Of a stretch of 64,000 bases of DNA, positions 1 to 11,368 are shown piece by piece (the first letter of the stretch is position 1; each line of letters starts with the position of its first letter). The stretch lies in assembly GCF_018596315.1 (NCBI RefSeq), contig NZ_JAHEAG010000003.1, positions 62,001 through 126,000 of the forward strand, in the 5' to 3' direction. The translations under genes were made by a program, and so were the position numbers. This stretch comes from Bradyrhizobium sp. SRL28 (GTDB lineage Bacteria; Pseudomonadota; Alphaproteobacteria; Rhizobiales; Xanthobacteraceae). The notes under the pieces were generated by a model. It was given only the letters and a program-made list of their open reading frames with translations, was not told the DNA's origin and ran no database searches.

Positions 1-2
1 CG

Positions 3-1796
3 TCATTCCGGCATCCCCACTATCCGGAACGCTTCCGCATACCGTTGAATAATATCTTTGGATCGCCGAAGGCGGTACCGCTTACTTAAAACAGTCGAGA
101 GTCGCTGGGTGGGGTCGATTTGTCTCGCGACCGCCCAAGCCTGTCGCGCTTCTTCAACCCGTCCGGCCATCGCATGGCAAGCGATCAGGGTGTGATGTGC
201 AGCTACAAAATTGGGGTTCTGTTGCACAGCAATTTTCGCCCACAAGGAACCATCCTCATATCGACCAGCTGAGAAATGAGCAGCTGCTATTCCATTCTGG
301 GCCAAATAAATTCGTGGATCGAGGGGGCTCATCCGTAGACCGATTTGGAATTGTTCTATCGCGGCATCTCCGTCACCGAGATAAAGCTGTACATAGCCGT
401 TCCAGAATCGTGCGGCGGCCAAATTTGGATCGAGGCTTATAGCCCGCGCCAGTAGCGCCGATCCCTCCTGTACCTCTCCTATGAATAGCCCGAGGGCTTG
501 CCCAGCTAGTGCAAGCACCAGGGGATCATCTTTACCAAGCTCAAGGGCCCGCCTCGTCAATCGGCGAGCCTCAGTTTCATCTTCAGCATCAGCAATATTC
601 CAGCCAAACCCCCACCGTTGGACATAGCAAGTTGCTCCCAACGCGAATGGGGCTGCATAGCCGGGATCGAGATTGTTTGCCGTCCGGGTGAGCTTAAGCG
701 CCTCTATATTCGCTTCTGGTGTAAAGCGATAAAAACTTGCCAGGGCGCGAAGATAGTAATCGTACGCTTGCAGGCTCTCGGTCGGTTTGCGCTGAGCCCT
801 CGCAATTTCGGACCACTCAAGTTGAGGCGCGATTGCGCCTATTACGCTCGTCGTCACACGATCCTGCAAATCGAAAATGTCTTCGAGTGTACTGTCGTAT
901 CTGTCTGCCCAGATATGGTTAGCCGTCTCGGCATTAATGAGCTGTCCTGTGATACGAACGCGATTGCCGGCCTTGCGGACGCTGCCCTCCAGCACGTAGC
1001 GGACGCCGAGTTCACGCCCAACTTGCTTGATATCGACGGCTTTGCCTTTGTAGGTGAAACTGGAATTACGTGCGATGACGAACAGCGACTTGGACCGTGA
1101 CAGTCCAGTGATGATGTCCTCCACCATGCCATCGGCGAAATAATCCTGCTCGGGATCGCCACTCATGTTCTCGAATGGAAGCACGGCGATAGACGGCTTG
1201 TCGGGGAGCGCCAGAGCTTGCGTGCTCCCGACAGGCGGCTCATTCGGCGCTGCCGCAGAACCGCTCGCATTCATCCTCAACCGCCACGCCCGCATCGGTT
1301 CAACAATATTCTTCAGGTTCTGCGGACCCATATCCTCAAAGGCGAAATTGACCTTCCCGCGGACCTGACGTTGTGCGTCGTCAGAGATGCAAACGCCACC
1401 CGGCTCCGCAATCCCTTCAAGGCGAGCGGCGATGTTGACGCCGTCGCCAAAGATATCGTTGTCATCGACGATGATGTCGCCGACGTGGATGCCGATGCGA
1501 AATTCGATCCGCTTGGCCTGCGGCATGGTAGCATTTTGCTCAGCCATACCGCGCTGGACCTCAATGGCGCAGCGCACCGCATCTACGACACTGCCGAACT
1601 CAGCGAGCACGCCATCGCCCGTGTGCTTGACGACCTTGCCACGATGCTCGCTGATCTTGGGATCAGCGAGCCCACGCAAACGCTCCCTCAGCCGGACGTG
1701 TGTCCCTTCCTCGTCCAAGCCGGTCAGGCGACTATACCCAGCCACATCAGCCGCAAGGATAGCTGCAAGCCGCCGTTCAACGCGATTGTCGGTCAA
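3..1796 (-). CDS. Class III adenylate/guanylate cyclase with TolB-like and TPR regions
   Basis: Probably makes cyclic nucleotide from ATP or GTP in the cytoplasm. The N-terminal ~170 residues are a class III cyclase domain: an AADVAGYSRL strand carries the first metal Asp, followed by HTGDGVLAEF and GDGVNIAARLE motifs. Next comes a TolB/FlgO-like segment (IAVLPFENMSGDPEQDYFADG, about residues 205-225), then TPR-type helices to the end. The reading frame is open to 1868, but I chose the TTG at 1796: it is preceded at 5 bases by GGGAGG (1807-1802), and the protein then begins LTDNRVERRLAA, the usual start of this family. That gives 597 aa. No transmembrane segment is visible. The C-terminal half resembles that of the AraC-type gene at 26113-27648. 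Catalytic activity is inferred from motifs only. Confidence 0.85.
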   Translation of the reverse strand: MTDNRVERRLAAILAADVAGYSRLTGLDEEGTHVRLRERLRGLADPKISEHRGKVVKHTGDGVLAEFGSVVDAVRCAIEVQRGMAEQNATMPQAKRIEFRIGIHVGDIIVDDNDIFGDGVNIAARLEGIAEPGGVCISDDAQRQVRGKVNFAFEDMGPQNLKNIVEPMRAWRLRMNASGSAAAPNEPPVGSTQALALPDKPSIAVLPFENMSGDPEQDYFADGMVEDIITGLSRSKSLFVIARNSSFTYKGKAVDIKQVGRELGVRYVLEGSVRKAGNRVRITGQLINAETANHIWADRYDSTLEDIFDLQDRVTTSVIGAIAPQLEWSEIARAQRKPTESLQAYDYYLRALASFYRFTPEANIEALKLTRTANNLDPGYAAPFALGATCYVQRWGFGWNIADAEDETEARRLTRRALELGKDDPLVLALAGQALGLFIGEVQEGSALLARAISLDPNLAAARFWNGYVQLYLGDGDAAIEQFQIGLRMSPLDPRIYLAQNGIAAAHFSAGRYEDGSLWAKIAVQQNPNFVAAHHTLIACHAMAGRVEEARQAWAVARQIDPTQRLSTVLSKRYRLRRSKDIIQRYAEAFRIVGMPE

Positions 1797-1980
1797 AACG
1801 GCCTCCCGAGATCGGTAGATCCGTCGGACATACCAAAGCATGGGGCGTTGCCCTTGGGCTAGGGCCAATGTCCGAGTTGGATCATTTTCGACCGAGTCTG
1901 CGTGCGCTGCCTTTCATTTGATGTCCGCTTTGCCCCAAAGCGACCGGCTGCCTATGGCTGCGCGCTAATGAGTCCATGCC

Positions 1981-4900
1981 CTAGTTCGAGCGCGGCGGCG
2001 GATTGGCGACCTGCGGCGTCAGCGCCAGCGGCGGACGCGGCGGCTGCTGCTTCTGCTTGGCCGCGCCCGGCGCGGGCTTCACGTCGATCGGCGGCGGCAG
2101 TGGCGCAACCTGCGGCTGGCCGGCGACGGGCGGCGGCGGCGCATTGACGACGGGCGGACGCGGCGCCGTTGCCTTCTTCGCGGGAGGCTGCCGTGGACCT
2201 CGACCCTTCGGGGCCACCGGCGCGGGCGGCAGCGCCGCCTCCGGAATCGGCGATAGTCCCTCCGCGGGCAGCACGATTGGCGGCGGCGCCGGCGGCGGCG
2301 GCTCGCCACGTTCGATCGCATCGAGCCTTCGGGTTTCGTGATCGATCGCGCGCACCGCCAGCCACGAAGACAATGGAGCAACGTCGACGCTGCGGCTCAT
2401 CGCGTCGGGCGTGCCCACCGCAAGCAGTTGAATCTCCGGACGCCCGGTCGTCATCGTCAAGGAAAGGGCGGCTCGGATATCGGCCTGATCGGCGCCGATA
2501 TCGTATCCGCCGGAGACAGTGGCCCGCACGCCATTGCCGTCCAGCGTCGTCGAGCCCACGCGAAGCCGGCCGTCCCTGACGGTGAACGGGATTTGCGCGG
2601 AAGGAACCGCAAGCGCGCCGGCCGGAAGAGCGGCTTCGACAATCTGCTTCAATCGAACGTCGTCCTTTGCCTGCCCGCTGTCATTGGCGCGGACCGCTAC
2701 TTCGAAGGCGCGCGGATCGAGGCCCGAGATCCTGGCCGCCTCCAGCGTCAGCGTTCCGCTGCCGGACAGCGCGCCTGCCAGCGCAGAGGCGCTGCGGCCC
2801 TGGCTCGTCAGCGTCATCTGCATCGACGCGCGGCCGGCCGGCATCGCGAGGTTACGATAGCGCAGCGCCGTGCCGTCGACGCCGGAGAACTGAACGCTCG
2901 CATTCAACACAATGCCGCTCGCGCCCGGCTTCGTATCCATGCTGGCGGTGACTTCGCCGCCGCCGATCTTGCCTTTGATGGCATCGAAGCTCAGCGACTG
3001 GCCGTCGCTCTTGATCACCCCGCTCACCGGCTGCAATTCGCTTCCGCCCGGAAGCAGGCCGCGCAGCGCCTGAAACGCGATCCTGCCGCGCCAGCCCTTC
3101 GCCAGCCCGGTGCCGAGCGGCTCGGCGGCATCATGTCCGGCGGCGCCGACCGCCAACGCAAACGCCGGCGCCAGCGCGAGCTGGTCGGCGCCGATTTCAC
3201 CCTCGATCTCCTTCTCCTCACCGAGCGTCACCGCCACGCTGCCGCGCAGACGCGAACCGCCGGCGCTGCTGTCGAGATCGTCGAAGATCAGCTTGTTGCC
3301 GGTGAGCTGCACGCGCGAAGACAGGCCGATGTTCTGCGCCAGCGTATCCGCCGGCTTGAGACCGAGCAGCGGCCCGAAATCGGCGCGGCGAACTTTCAGG
3401 CCGAGATTTGCCTGCGCCTCCGGCGCCCATGGCTCGGCGGAGCCTTCCGCTTCGGCATCAATGCCCGTTGCCGAGATCTTTGCCTTGAGCCGCAATGGCG
3501 CACCCCACGCGCCGGTCGCGGTGCCCTCGAACTGCCCAGGGCCATCACCCGCCGCGACGACGCGATCAAGACCGAGCCCGGCAAGCAAGGCGCGACCTTG
3601 CTCGGACGACAATTTCGAATCGACCCAGACTTCACTGCGCCCGAGGGCTGCGAGATCGAGGCCCTGGATTGCCGCGACAGCCGGCCTGCCTGTGATCGTG
3701 GTGACGCCCTTGAGTAGCGGTGAGTCGAGATCAGCGACGGCACGCGCCTGGACCCGGTCGGACTGCGTCGCATTTCTGGTGAGATCGAGCGCCAGCTTCA
3801 GGCGCGCCGGGCCAGGGCTGGTCCCCATCGCATTAAGTCGCGCAGCCAGCGCCGGTGAAAAGGGAACGATCAAGCTGGTCAACCGGCTGAGCGAGGCGGC
3901 GCTCGAATTGAGCGCGAACCATCCGGTCGCGCTGACGCGGTCGAAATTGCCCGCGCCGTCCAGCGTCACGCTTTCAAGCTGGCCGACCTTCAACTGCTCG
4001 AGCGATATCTTCGCCGGCGAGTAGGCTAGTCTGGCGAGCAGCGGGCTCAACTCCTGGCCGGCGGAGGTGGCGCGGCCGATATCGAGCGAAAGCTTCGCCT
4101 CGTCGGGCCACTCGCCTTGCGGCCCCGCCAGCGACCGCGCAAAGGCCGTGGCGGCATCGAGATCGAGACGCTCCGCCTTCAGCTCCGCATCGACCCGGGA
4201 GCCGTGAACGGCTTGCCGGTACGACACCACGACCCGCCCCTCCACCGTGCCGCCATCGATGTCGGCCTTCATGGCGTCGATGGCAAAGCCCTCGGGTGCC
4301 ACGGTCACGTCGCCGCGCAGCCGAAGCGGCTTCTGGCTGCGATAGGCGGTCTCGCCGCGGCCCTGCAGCCAGGTCAGCAGCGCCTCGGGATCGGAGGATT
4401 CGACGCTGAGCGCGGCCTTGAAGCTATCAGGCGTAACGCTCTTCGCACTGGCCTCGCTGAGCGAAACCCTGGTCGCGCCGGGCGCGCGGAACTCCAGTCT
4501 TCGGAGGCTCCAGGATTTGGTATCGCCTTGCAATTCGGCAGCGATGTCCTGCAACGGGCGTCCGCCCAGCATCACCTGCTCGGAAGCGAGTTCGATCTGC
4601 GCGCGGACCGGCAGATGCGGAACGACTGATGTGATCGCCCGCAGCGCCGGTAACGCGCGGGCCGGCTCAGCGGCGTTGTCCTTGGCGACGAACCTGTCGG
4701 CATCGAGCTGGCGCGCCGACAGCGCCGCGCGCAAAAGCGGTTCCGCACCGAAGCGGATGTCGCCATTGCCTGAAAGTTTCAGCGCGCGTTCCTCCGGGCC
4801 AAAGGTCACCTCGACCTGCTCGAGCCGCGCCGCCGAATAATCGGACTTGACCTTCGCGGCGATGCGCCACGGCAGTTCGTCGCCCTTGCCCTTTTGGGCG

Positions 4901-5622
4901 GGAGCAGCCAGCGTCATCGCGCCTTCGAAGCGCGGCGCGCGGGCATCGAAATTCAGGACGCCATCGAGATCGATGGCGAGCGCGCGCTGGCCCGGATCGA
5001 TATTGAGATGCACGCGGGTGCCATTGCCGTCGGGGCCCTGCCCCGAGGAGACGCGAAACGGATAGCGCGTGCCCGACAGCATGAAGTTGCCGTCGCCGCG
5101 GACCGAGCCGGCCAGCGAACGCACGTCGCCACTGAAGGCGATATCGTTCAGTTCGAGCGTAGAGCGGCTGGCCGCATCATGCAGGGCGATGCGGCCGGTG
5201 AGATTGAGCCGATCGATCGCCAGCGAGCCCAGATTGACCGTCCCGGTCGTCGCCGGCCAATCGATGCGCCCCTTCGCATCGAGCCCGAGATCGAGCGACA
5301 GCCCGTTGATGGTTAATTCGGTGGCGCGCACCTCGCCGCGCATCAGCGAACCCAGACTGAATTCCACGTCGAGCTTGTCGGCGCGAACCTTGCCGAGATC
5401 GTTGGCGCCGCCGACCACCACCGAGCGCAGCTGCAGCGACGGCGCCGGCAACAGCCGGGCGTCGAGCTTGCCGCCGACACGGACCGGCGCGCCGATGATC
5501 CGCGTCGCCTCGGCCTCGAATTGCGGCCGGAACTGGTTCCAGTCAATGAAATACGGCCCGACGAGTGCGGCAATCAGCGCAATGATGAAGGCGATTGCCA
5601 GGCCGAGCAGCGTCGTCTGCAC
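1981..5622 (-). CDS. AsmA family envelope protein
   Basis: A 1213-aa protein of the AsmA/YhjG type, thought to take part in lipid transport or outer-membrane assembly. It has a single N-terminal membrane anchor (about residues 5-25), immediately followed by the DWNQFRPQFEAEATRIIG segment typical of AsmA N-termini, and then long beta-rich repeats. The C-terminal AsmA-like region (about 850-1080) includes the GSGTLTLEAARISGLDPRAF stretch. The last ~110 residues are low complexity and rich in Pro and Ala. The start is GTG with a GGGAG ribosome site 5 bases upstream. It stands alone, tail-to-head with the P450 gene. The exact cargo cannot be read from sequence. Confidence 0.88.
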   Translation of the reverse strand: MQTTLLGLAIAFIIALIAALVGPYFIDWNQFRPQFEAEATRIIGAPVRVGGKLDARLLPAPSLQLRSVVVGGANDLGKVRADKLDVEFSLGSLMRGEVRATELTINGLSLDLGLDAKGRIDWPATTGTVNLGSLAIDRLNLTGRIALHDAASRSTLELNDIAFSGDVRSLAGSVRGDGNFMLSGTRYPFRVSSGQGPDGNGTRVHLNIDPGQRALAIDLDGVLNFDARAPRFEGAMTLAAPAQKGKGDELPWRIAAKVKSDYSAARLEQVEVTFGPEERALKLSGNGDIRFGAEPLLRAALSARQLDADRFVAKDNAAEPARALPALRAITSVVPHLPVRAQIELASEQVMLGGRPLQDIAAELQGDTKSWSLRRLEFRAPGATRVSLSEASAKSVTPDSFKAALSVESSDPEALLTWLQGRGETAYRSQKPLRLRGDVTVAPEGFAIDAMKADIDGGTVEGRVVVSYRQAVHGSRVDAELKAERLDLDAATAFARSLAGPQGEWPDEAKLSLDIGRATSAGQELSPLLARLAYSPAKISLEQLKVGQLESVTLDGAGNFDRVSATGWFALNSSAASLSRLTSLIVPFSPALAARLNAMGTSPGPARLKLALDLTRNATQSDRVQARAVADLDSPLLKGVTTITGRPAVAAIQGLDLAALGRSEVWVDSKLSSEQGRALLAGLGLDRVVAAGDGPGQFEGTATGAWGAPLRLKAKISATGIDAEAEGSAEPWAPEAQANLGLKVRRADFGPLLGLKPADTLAQNIGLSSRVQLTGNKLIFDDLDSSAGGSRLRGSVAVTLGEEKEIEGEIGADQLALAPAFALAVGAAGHDAAEPLGTGLAKGWRGRIAFQALRGLLPGGSELQPVSGVIKSDGQSLSFDAIKGKIGGGEVTASMDTKPGASGIVLNASVQFSGVDGTALRYRNLAMPAGRASMQMTLTSQGRSASALAGALSGSGTLTLEAARISGLDPRAFEVAVRANDSGQAKDDVRLKQIVEAALPAGALAVPSAQIPFTVRDGRLRVGSTTLDGNGVRATVSGGYDIGADQADIRAALSLTMTTGRPEIQLLAVGTPDAMSRSVDVAPLSSWLAVRAIDHETRRLDAIERGEPPPPAPPPIVLPAEGLSPIPEAALPPAPVAPKGRGPRQPPAKKATAPRPPVVNAPPPPVAGQPQVAPLPPPIDVKPAPGAAKQKQQPPRPPLALTPQVANPPPRSN

Positions 5623-5792
5623 GGTATCTCCCTTTGAACCACCCCGGCGTGCAGGCCGCGCTACGCCGAACCCGGCCCCGGAGCTGCCCGGAATATAGAG
5701 AGAAGTGTGGCGAAGTCACAGCGTCATACTGACAGGAGCCCTGTCCGGCTCCAGGCACCGGAGCCGAGGGTTAACATTGCCGCGCCGAGCCG

Positions 5793-7025
<1,233 letters not shown>

Positions 7026-7088
7026 GGTGACCTCACTGGTTGCTGTGCGCAGTTCAAAGCGTTTTCCCCCCGGAGCCGATCGATCGAA

Positions 7089-7112
7089 ACTCGATACATT
7101 ATTGTATTGAGT
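7089..7112. promoter_or_regulatory. Probable TetR operator between P450 and TetR genes
   Basis: An imperfect 10+10 palindrome with a 4-base centre: ACTCGATACA, TTAT, TGTATTGAGT (one mismatch between the arms). It lies in the 111-base divergent region and is AT-rich in a GC-rich background, which fits an operator overlapping both promoters. Binding by the neighbouring TetR protein is inferred. Confidence 0.6.
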
Positions 7113-7136
7113 TGCATTCTCGCCTAAACTGGGCAG

Positions 7137-7748
7137 ATGTCAAGAGTGCGAACCAGACCCACAAGGGACGACACCCGCGAAAAGCTGTTCGAAGCGGCGG
7201 CGCGCGTGTTCGAGGAACAGGGCATCGGCGGCGCCAGCATCGAGGCGATTGCGGCGGCGGCCGGCTTCACGCGCGGGGCGTTCTATTCGAACTTCAAGAG
7301 CAAGGACGAACTGATCATCGCCATGCTCGAGGATCACGTCGAGCAATCCATCGGGCGCATCCGCGATCTGCTCGACAGGCACAAGAACCTTGCTGATTTC
7401 ATCGACGCGCTGAAGAGCATGGATAAAAGCCATCACGATCCACTCGGCCGCTCTCCCCTGCTGCATATGGAAATGATCCTGTTCGTGGCGCGCGCCGAAA
7501 AGCGCCGGCCTGAACTTGCCAAGCGGCTGCGCGCCCGGCGAAAGCTGGTCACCGACATCATCGAGACCACGGCCAGGAACAGCGGCCGGACGACAATTCT
7601 CAATCCGACATGGGCCGGCGCGCTGGTGCTGGCGCTGGAAGACGGCTTTCGGCTGCACCGCCTGATCGATCCCGAGACCACGCCGCCCGACAGCTTTTTT
7701 CGCGCCATCGGCGACCTGCAGCGGACGATGGGAATTTCATCGGCCTGA
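7137..7748 (+). CDS. TetR/AcrR family transcriptional regulator
   Basis: 203 aa. The N-terminal helix-turn-helix domain (about residues 8-58) contains the family signature EEQGIGGASIEAIAAAAGFT followed by RGAFYSNFKSKDEL. The C-terminal ligand-binding domain is not diagnostic. Divergent from the P450 gene and sharing its 111-base control region, it most likely represses the P450 and itself until an inducer binds. The ATG at 7137 has only a weak ribosome site (GGGCAG). Confidence 0.92.
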   Translation: MSRVRTRPTRDDTREKLFEAAARVFEEQGIGGASIEAIAAAAGFTRGAFYSNFKSKDELIIAMLEDHVEQSIGRIRDLLDRHKNLADFIDALKSMDKSHHDPLGRSPLLHMEMILFVARAEKRRPELAKRLRARRKLVTDIIETTARNSGRTTILNPTWAGALVLALEDGFRLHRLIDPETTPPDSFFRAIGDLQRTMGISSA

Positions 7749-7799
7749 GAGGAAAATATCCGCCTCGCGAAAGCCACCACAAATCGCTAACGTGAGCAG

Positions 7800-8876
7800 A
7801 TGCCTGCAAACGCCGACACCGGAAATTCGACGCATTCCGCGAGCCGACGCATACGTCGCTTCACTGCACGCGTATCGTTCCGCCTGAAATGCCTGCTCTT
7901 GATTTTGCTGTGTTTGTCGGGTGCGATCGACGCCAGGGCCGAGGAAGTCATTTCGCTCGCGCTGCCGATGAAGTGCCAGCCGGGCGTGACCTGCTTCTTT
8001 CAGAACTATGTCGATCACGATGCCTCGGACAAGGCCCGCGACTATCGCTGCGGCGGACGCAGCTATGACGGTCACGACGGCACCGACATCCGGATTCGAA
8101 ACCTGGAAATACAGAGACAGGGAATAGAGGTGCTCGCCGCGGCGCCGGGACGCGTCATCGGGACGCGAAATGACATGGACGACGTCTCGGTGAAGACCGC
8201 GGGCAAGGCCGCCATCGCCGGAAAGGAATGCGGCAACGGCGTGGTCATCGACCATGAAGGCGGCTGGCGCACCCAATATTGCCACATGGCCAAGGGCAGC
8301 GTCCGGGTCAAAGTCGGCGAACAAACGACGGCCGGGCAGCCGATCGGCCTGGTCGGCCTATCCGGCGATACCGAATTCTTTCATCTTCATTTTACGGTGC
8401 GGCATCGCGGAAAGATCGTCGACCCCTTTGCCTATGGTGTGCCTGCGAATTCCTGCGGCGGCGGCCGGTCGATCTGGGCCGCTTCCCTTGGCGAGCAAAC
8501 GGAATACCGGCCCCGCGAAATCATCGATTACGGCTTTGCCGGTATCGCGCCGACCATGGAACTGATCGAGTCCGGGGAAATCGGCAAGCATCCCTTCGCG
8601 TCGGGCTCGGATGCACTCGTCGCTTATGTCAGGGCCATCGGCCTGCAGGCCGGCGACCAGCAAGTCCTCACGGTGCAAGGCCCGGGCGGTGCTGCCATCT
8701 CAACCAACAATCTTCCTGCGCTCGACCGGGACAAGGCGCAGTTTCTTGTCATCGCCGGAAAGAAGCGCACGGAGGTGGCGTGGCCTGCCGGCCGCTACAG
8801 CGCGACATACCGCGTAACCAGAGACGGCGCCGAAGTGCTGCGAAAGACTTTCGACGTTGAATCACGTTCTCGATGA
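7800..8876 (+). CDS. M23-family (LytM-type) peptidoglycan peptidase
   Basis: 358 aa. After a Ser/Arg-rich N-terminus there is a hydrophobic segment (about residues 29-43) ending in DARAEE, which reads as a signal peptide or anchor. The LytM zinc site is visible: GHDGTD (HxxxD, about residue 95) and HLHF (about residue 199), with an intervening catalytic-type YCHMAKG. A C-terminal beta-rich domain follows. It would cleave peptide cross-links in the periplasm or have a regulatory role if inactive; all expected ligands are present. Its neighbours are unrelated (TetR upstream by 51 bases, MFS convergent). Confidence 0.85.
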   Translation: MPANADTGNSTHSASRRIRRFTARVSFRLKCLLLILLCLSGAIDARAEEVISLALPMKCQPGVTCFFQNYVDHDASDKARDYRCGGRSYDGHDGTDIRIRNLEIQRQGIEVLAAAPGRVIGTRNDMDDVSVKTAGKAAIAGKECGNGVVIDHEGGWRTQYCHMAKGSVRVKVGEQTTAGQPIGLVGLSGDTEFFHLHFTVRHRGKIVDPFAYGVPANSCGGGRSIWAASLGEQTEYRPREIIDYGFAGIAPTMELIESGEIGKHPFASGSDALVAYVRAIGLQAGDQQVLTVQGPGGAAISTNNLPALDRDKAQFLVIAGKKRTEVAWPAGRYSATYRVTRDGAEVLRKTFDVESRSR

Positions 8877-8906
8877 GCCTTGATCCGCGCGTTACGGTAA
8901 TTGCGG

Positions 8907-10208
8907 CTAGCCCGCGCCACTCTTGATGTGCGCCCTGTGCATTTGTCCCGCGACCGCCCTCACCTTGCGCGGCGACGCCCGCCAGATCGCAACCGCCGAC
9001 AGGATGCTGACGGCAATGCCGATCGTAAAGGCTGACGTGTAGCTGCCCGAAAGATCGTACAGCAGCCCGGTCGCCCACGGGCCTGCCGCGCCTCCGGCCA
9101 GTGCCGCCAGCATGATGGTGCCGAAGATACTGCCGTATTGCCTGCCCTGAAAAATTTCCAGCACCACCGCGCCCATGACCGACGTCAGGCCGTAGCCGAG
9201 CGCGCCTTGGGTGAAGATCATGAGATAGACCAGCGGCAATACCGGCGCGAATTTCAAGGCGATCAGCGCGGCGAAACAGATCGCAAAGCCGGCGCAGCTG
9301 ATGGCCCAGATCCATTCGCGCCCGATCCGGTCGGAAAGATGCCCGAGCCAGATCTGACCGGGGATGCCGAGAAGGCTGACGACGCCGAGCGCCCATACCG
9401 CAACGTTGGCGCTGAAGCCGATGTCCAGCAGAAATTTGGTCTGGTGCACCTGCACCGCGTACCAGACATAAAGGCCGCAGAAGTAACCGAGCGAAATCCA
9501 CCAGAATCGCGCGGTGCGCAGCGCGCGTCGCAACGTCCAGTCGGTATTGGCCCACACGGGATCGACGACGTTCGAGCGAGGCGCGGCCGATGTCGCCGAC
9601 GGCGCCGCGTCGCCATCCGGCAATAGCCCGATATCCTCGGGGCGCATGCGCAGCAACAGATTGATCGGCGCGAGCACGGCGAGCACCAGGATGCCCATCG
9701 CGGTGCAGGCGGTGCGCCAGCCGGTCTGCTCGATCAAATGCTGCACCCATGGCAGCAAGGTCACCGAGCCGATGCCGACGCCGGCAAAGGCGAGCCCCAT
9801 GGCGAGCCCGCGGCGGCGAATGAACCAGTTCGGCAGAAACAGCGATTGTCCGGAATAGCCGAGGCACACACTCCCCGCACCGACCAGCACGCCGATCGTG
9901 AGATAGAGATGCCAGGGCTGCGTCGTCAGCGGCGCGAGCAGCAGCCCGCCGCCCATCAGCGCGACGCCGAGCTCCATCACCGCGCGCGGACCGAAGCGAT
10001 CCATCATGCGCCCGATCAGCGGACTGACGGCACCGGAAACCACGAAGCCAAAGGAAAACGCGCCCGCGGTGACGCCGCGATCCCATCCGAACTCGCCGAT
10101 GATCGGCGGAAAGAACAGCGAGAACGCCGTCCGCGCATTGACGCCGATCGCCATGGTGACGAACGTCACCGCAACGATCAGCCAGCCGTAGAAGAAGGGA
10201 AGACGCAT
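8907..10208 (-). CDS. MFS transporter (oxalate/formate antiporter-like)
   Basis: 433 aa with 12 hydrophobic segments split 6+6 by a hydrophilic loop near residue 200. The N-terminus FYGWLIVAVTFVTMAIG and the GRMMDRFGPR loop between helices 2 and 3 are typical of the carboxylate-type MFS carriers. I chose the ATG at 10208; a GTG one codon earlier is possible. It lies 80 bases downstream of a 2-hydroxyacid dehydrogenase on the same strand, which suggests uptake of an organic acid that this enzyme uses. The substrate is inferred only. Confidence 0.88.
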   Translation of the reverse strand: MRLPFFYGWLIVAVTFVTMAIGVNARTAFSLFFPPIIGEFGWDRGVTAGAFSFGFVVSGAVSPLIGRMMDRFGPRAVMELGVALMGGGLLLAPLTTQPWHLYLTIGVLVGAGSVCLGYSGQSLFLPNWFIRRRGLAMGLAFAGVGIGSVTLLPWVQHLIEQTGWRTACTAMGILVLAVLAPINLLLRMRPEDIGLLPDGDAAPSATSAAPRSNVVDPVWANTDWTLRRALRTARFWWISLGYFCGLYVWYAVQVHQTKFLLDIGFSANVAVWALGVVSLLGIPGQIWLGHLSDRIGREWIWAISCAGFAICFAALIALKFAPVLPLVYLMIFTQGALGYGLTSVMGAVVLEIFQGRQYGSIFGTIMLAALAGGAAGPWATGLLYDLSGSYTSAFTIGIAVSILSAVAIWRASPRKVRAVAGQMHRAHIKSGAG

Positions 10209-10288
10209 CACCGCGTTACCGTTTTGTTTTTGCCGCGTTGGTGCGGATGATCAGATGAACGTCACGCTGGCACTCGTGCCTTCGGCGG

Positions 10289-11266
10289 TCAAGGACGGCG
10301 CGTCCAGTTGTCGGCGTTGACGGCGCCGGGAGGAACCTCACCGCCGACGATCTTCTCGACCTGCCGCACCGTCTCCAGCGACTGGCTCTCGATCGCCGGC
10401 GGCGTCAGGCCGCCGATATGCGGCGTCGCGATGACGTTCGGCAGCTTGGCCAATTCCGGCGTCGGCATCTGGTCCAGCGCGCGGCCGACATCCATCGCGG
10501 CGCCGGCGATGCAGTTCTCGCGCAGCGCCGCTGACAACGCGGCCTCGTCGACGAGATTGCCGCGCGACAGGTTGATGAAGAAAGCATGCCTCTGCATGCG
10601 CGCCAGCGCCGCCTGCCCGATCAGATTTTCGGTTTGCTCGTTGGCAACAGCGAGACAGACGACGAAGTCGGATCGGACAAGCAGATCGTCGAGCGGCACA
10701 TGCTGGAGACCGTGTTCGCTGACGGTCGCAAAGGGATCGGCAATCAGAACTTCCATGCCTAACACCTTGGCGATCTGAGCCAGGTAACGGCCGATGCTGC
10801 CATAGCCGATGATGCCGAGGCGGCTGCCGGCCAGTTGCCGCCCCATGATGATCTCGGGCTTGCGCTCCGAATGGTAGTCAGCGGTCGCGCGCGACACGCC
10901 ACGCGACAGATCGACCATGAAGCCGAGCGCCAGTTCGGCGACCGATTGGACGAAACCCGGCCCGGCCCGCGTGACCAGAACGCCGGCCGCGGAAGCGGCG
11001 TCGACATCGATGTTGCGAATATCGACCGCGCAGCGAACGAAGGCGCGCAGTTTTGGAAGCGCTGGAAATATCTCGCCCGGACCCGCGGTGAGCCGGTCGG
11101 CCACGATGATATCGACGTCGCGCGCAGCCTGGATCAGGCCGGCGGCGTCGAGCGCGCTGTTCGATTCATACAGCTTCACCTGCGCGATGGCTCGTAGCCC
11201 GCTGAGGCTGCGTTCGCCGTAATACTGGGCGCGAGACTGCGGCGTGTGGGTCAACAGGACTTTCAA
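10289..11266 (-). CDS. D-isomer specific 2-hydroxyacid dehydrogenase
   Basis: 325 aa. The Rossmann-type NAD(H) site is GYGSIGRYLAQIAKVLGM (about residue 155). The family signature NLSRGNLVDEAAL (about residue 233) and the catalytic-His region TPHIGGLT (about residue 283) follow. It reduces or oxidises a 2-keto/2-hydroxy acid in the cytoplasm. The frame begins with a TTG (MKVLLTHTP by homology), with no strong ribosome site, so the start is moderately certain. It probably forms an operon with the MFS carrier just downstream. Confidence 0.88.
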   Translation of the reverse strand: MKVLLTHTPQSRAQYYGERSLSGLRAIAQVKLYESNSALDAAGLIQAARDVDIIVADRLTAGPGEIFPALPKLRAFVRCAVDIRNIDVDAASAAGVLVTRAGPGFVQSVAELALGFMVDLSRGVSRATADYHSERKPEIIMGRQLAGSRLGIIGYGSIGRYLAQIAKVLGMEVLIADPFATVSEHGLQHVPLDDLLVRSDFVVCLAVANEQTENLIGQAALARMQRHAFFINLSRGNLVDEAALSAALRENCIAGAAMDVGRALDQMPTPELAKLPNVIATPHIGGLTPPAIESQSLETVRQVEKIVGGEVPPGAVNADNWTRRP

Positions 11267-11368
11267 CGCTGGGCGGCTTCCCTATCGATCGTCATGGCAT
11301 GTGGCGTCACGGCCGGCACATCTATGGCCAGACCGCCGCCTTGCGCAAGGTGGCGGGGCCGCGCCGGC

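Noticed and set aside
2338..3717. 459-residue open frame on the plus strand
   Set aside because: Lies opposite the AsmA gene, has Arg/Ala-rich composition typical of antisense frames in GC-rich DNA and no domain.
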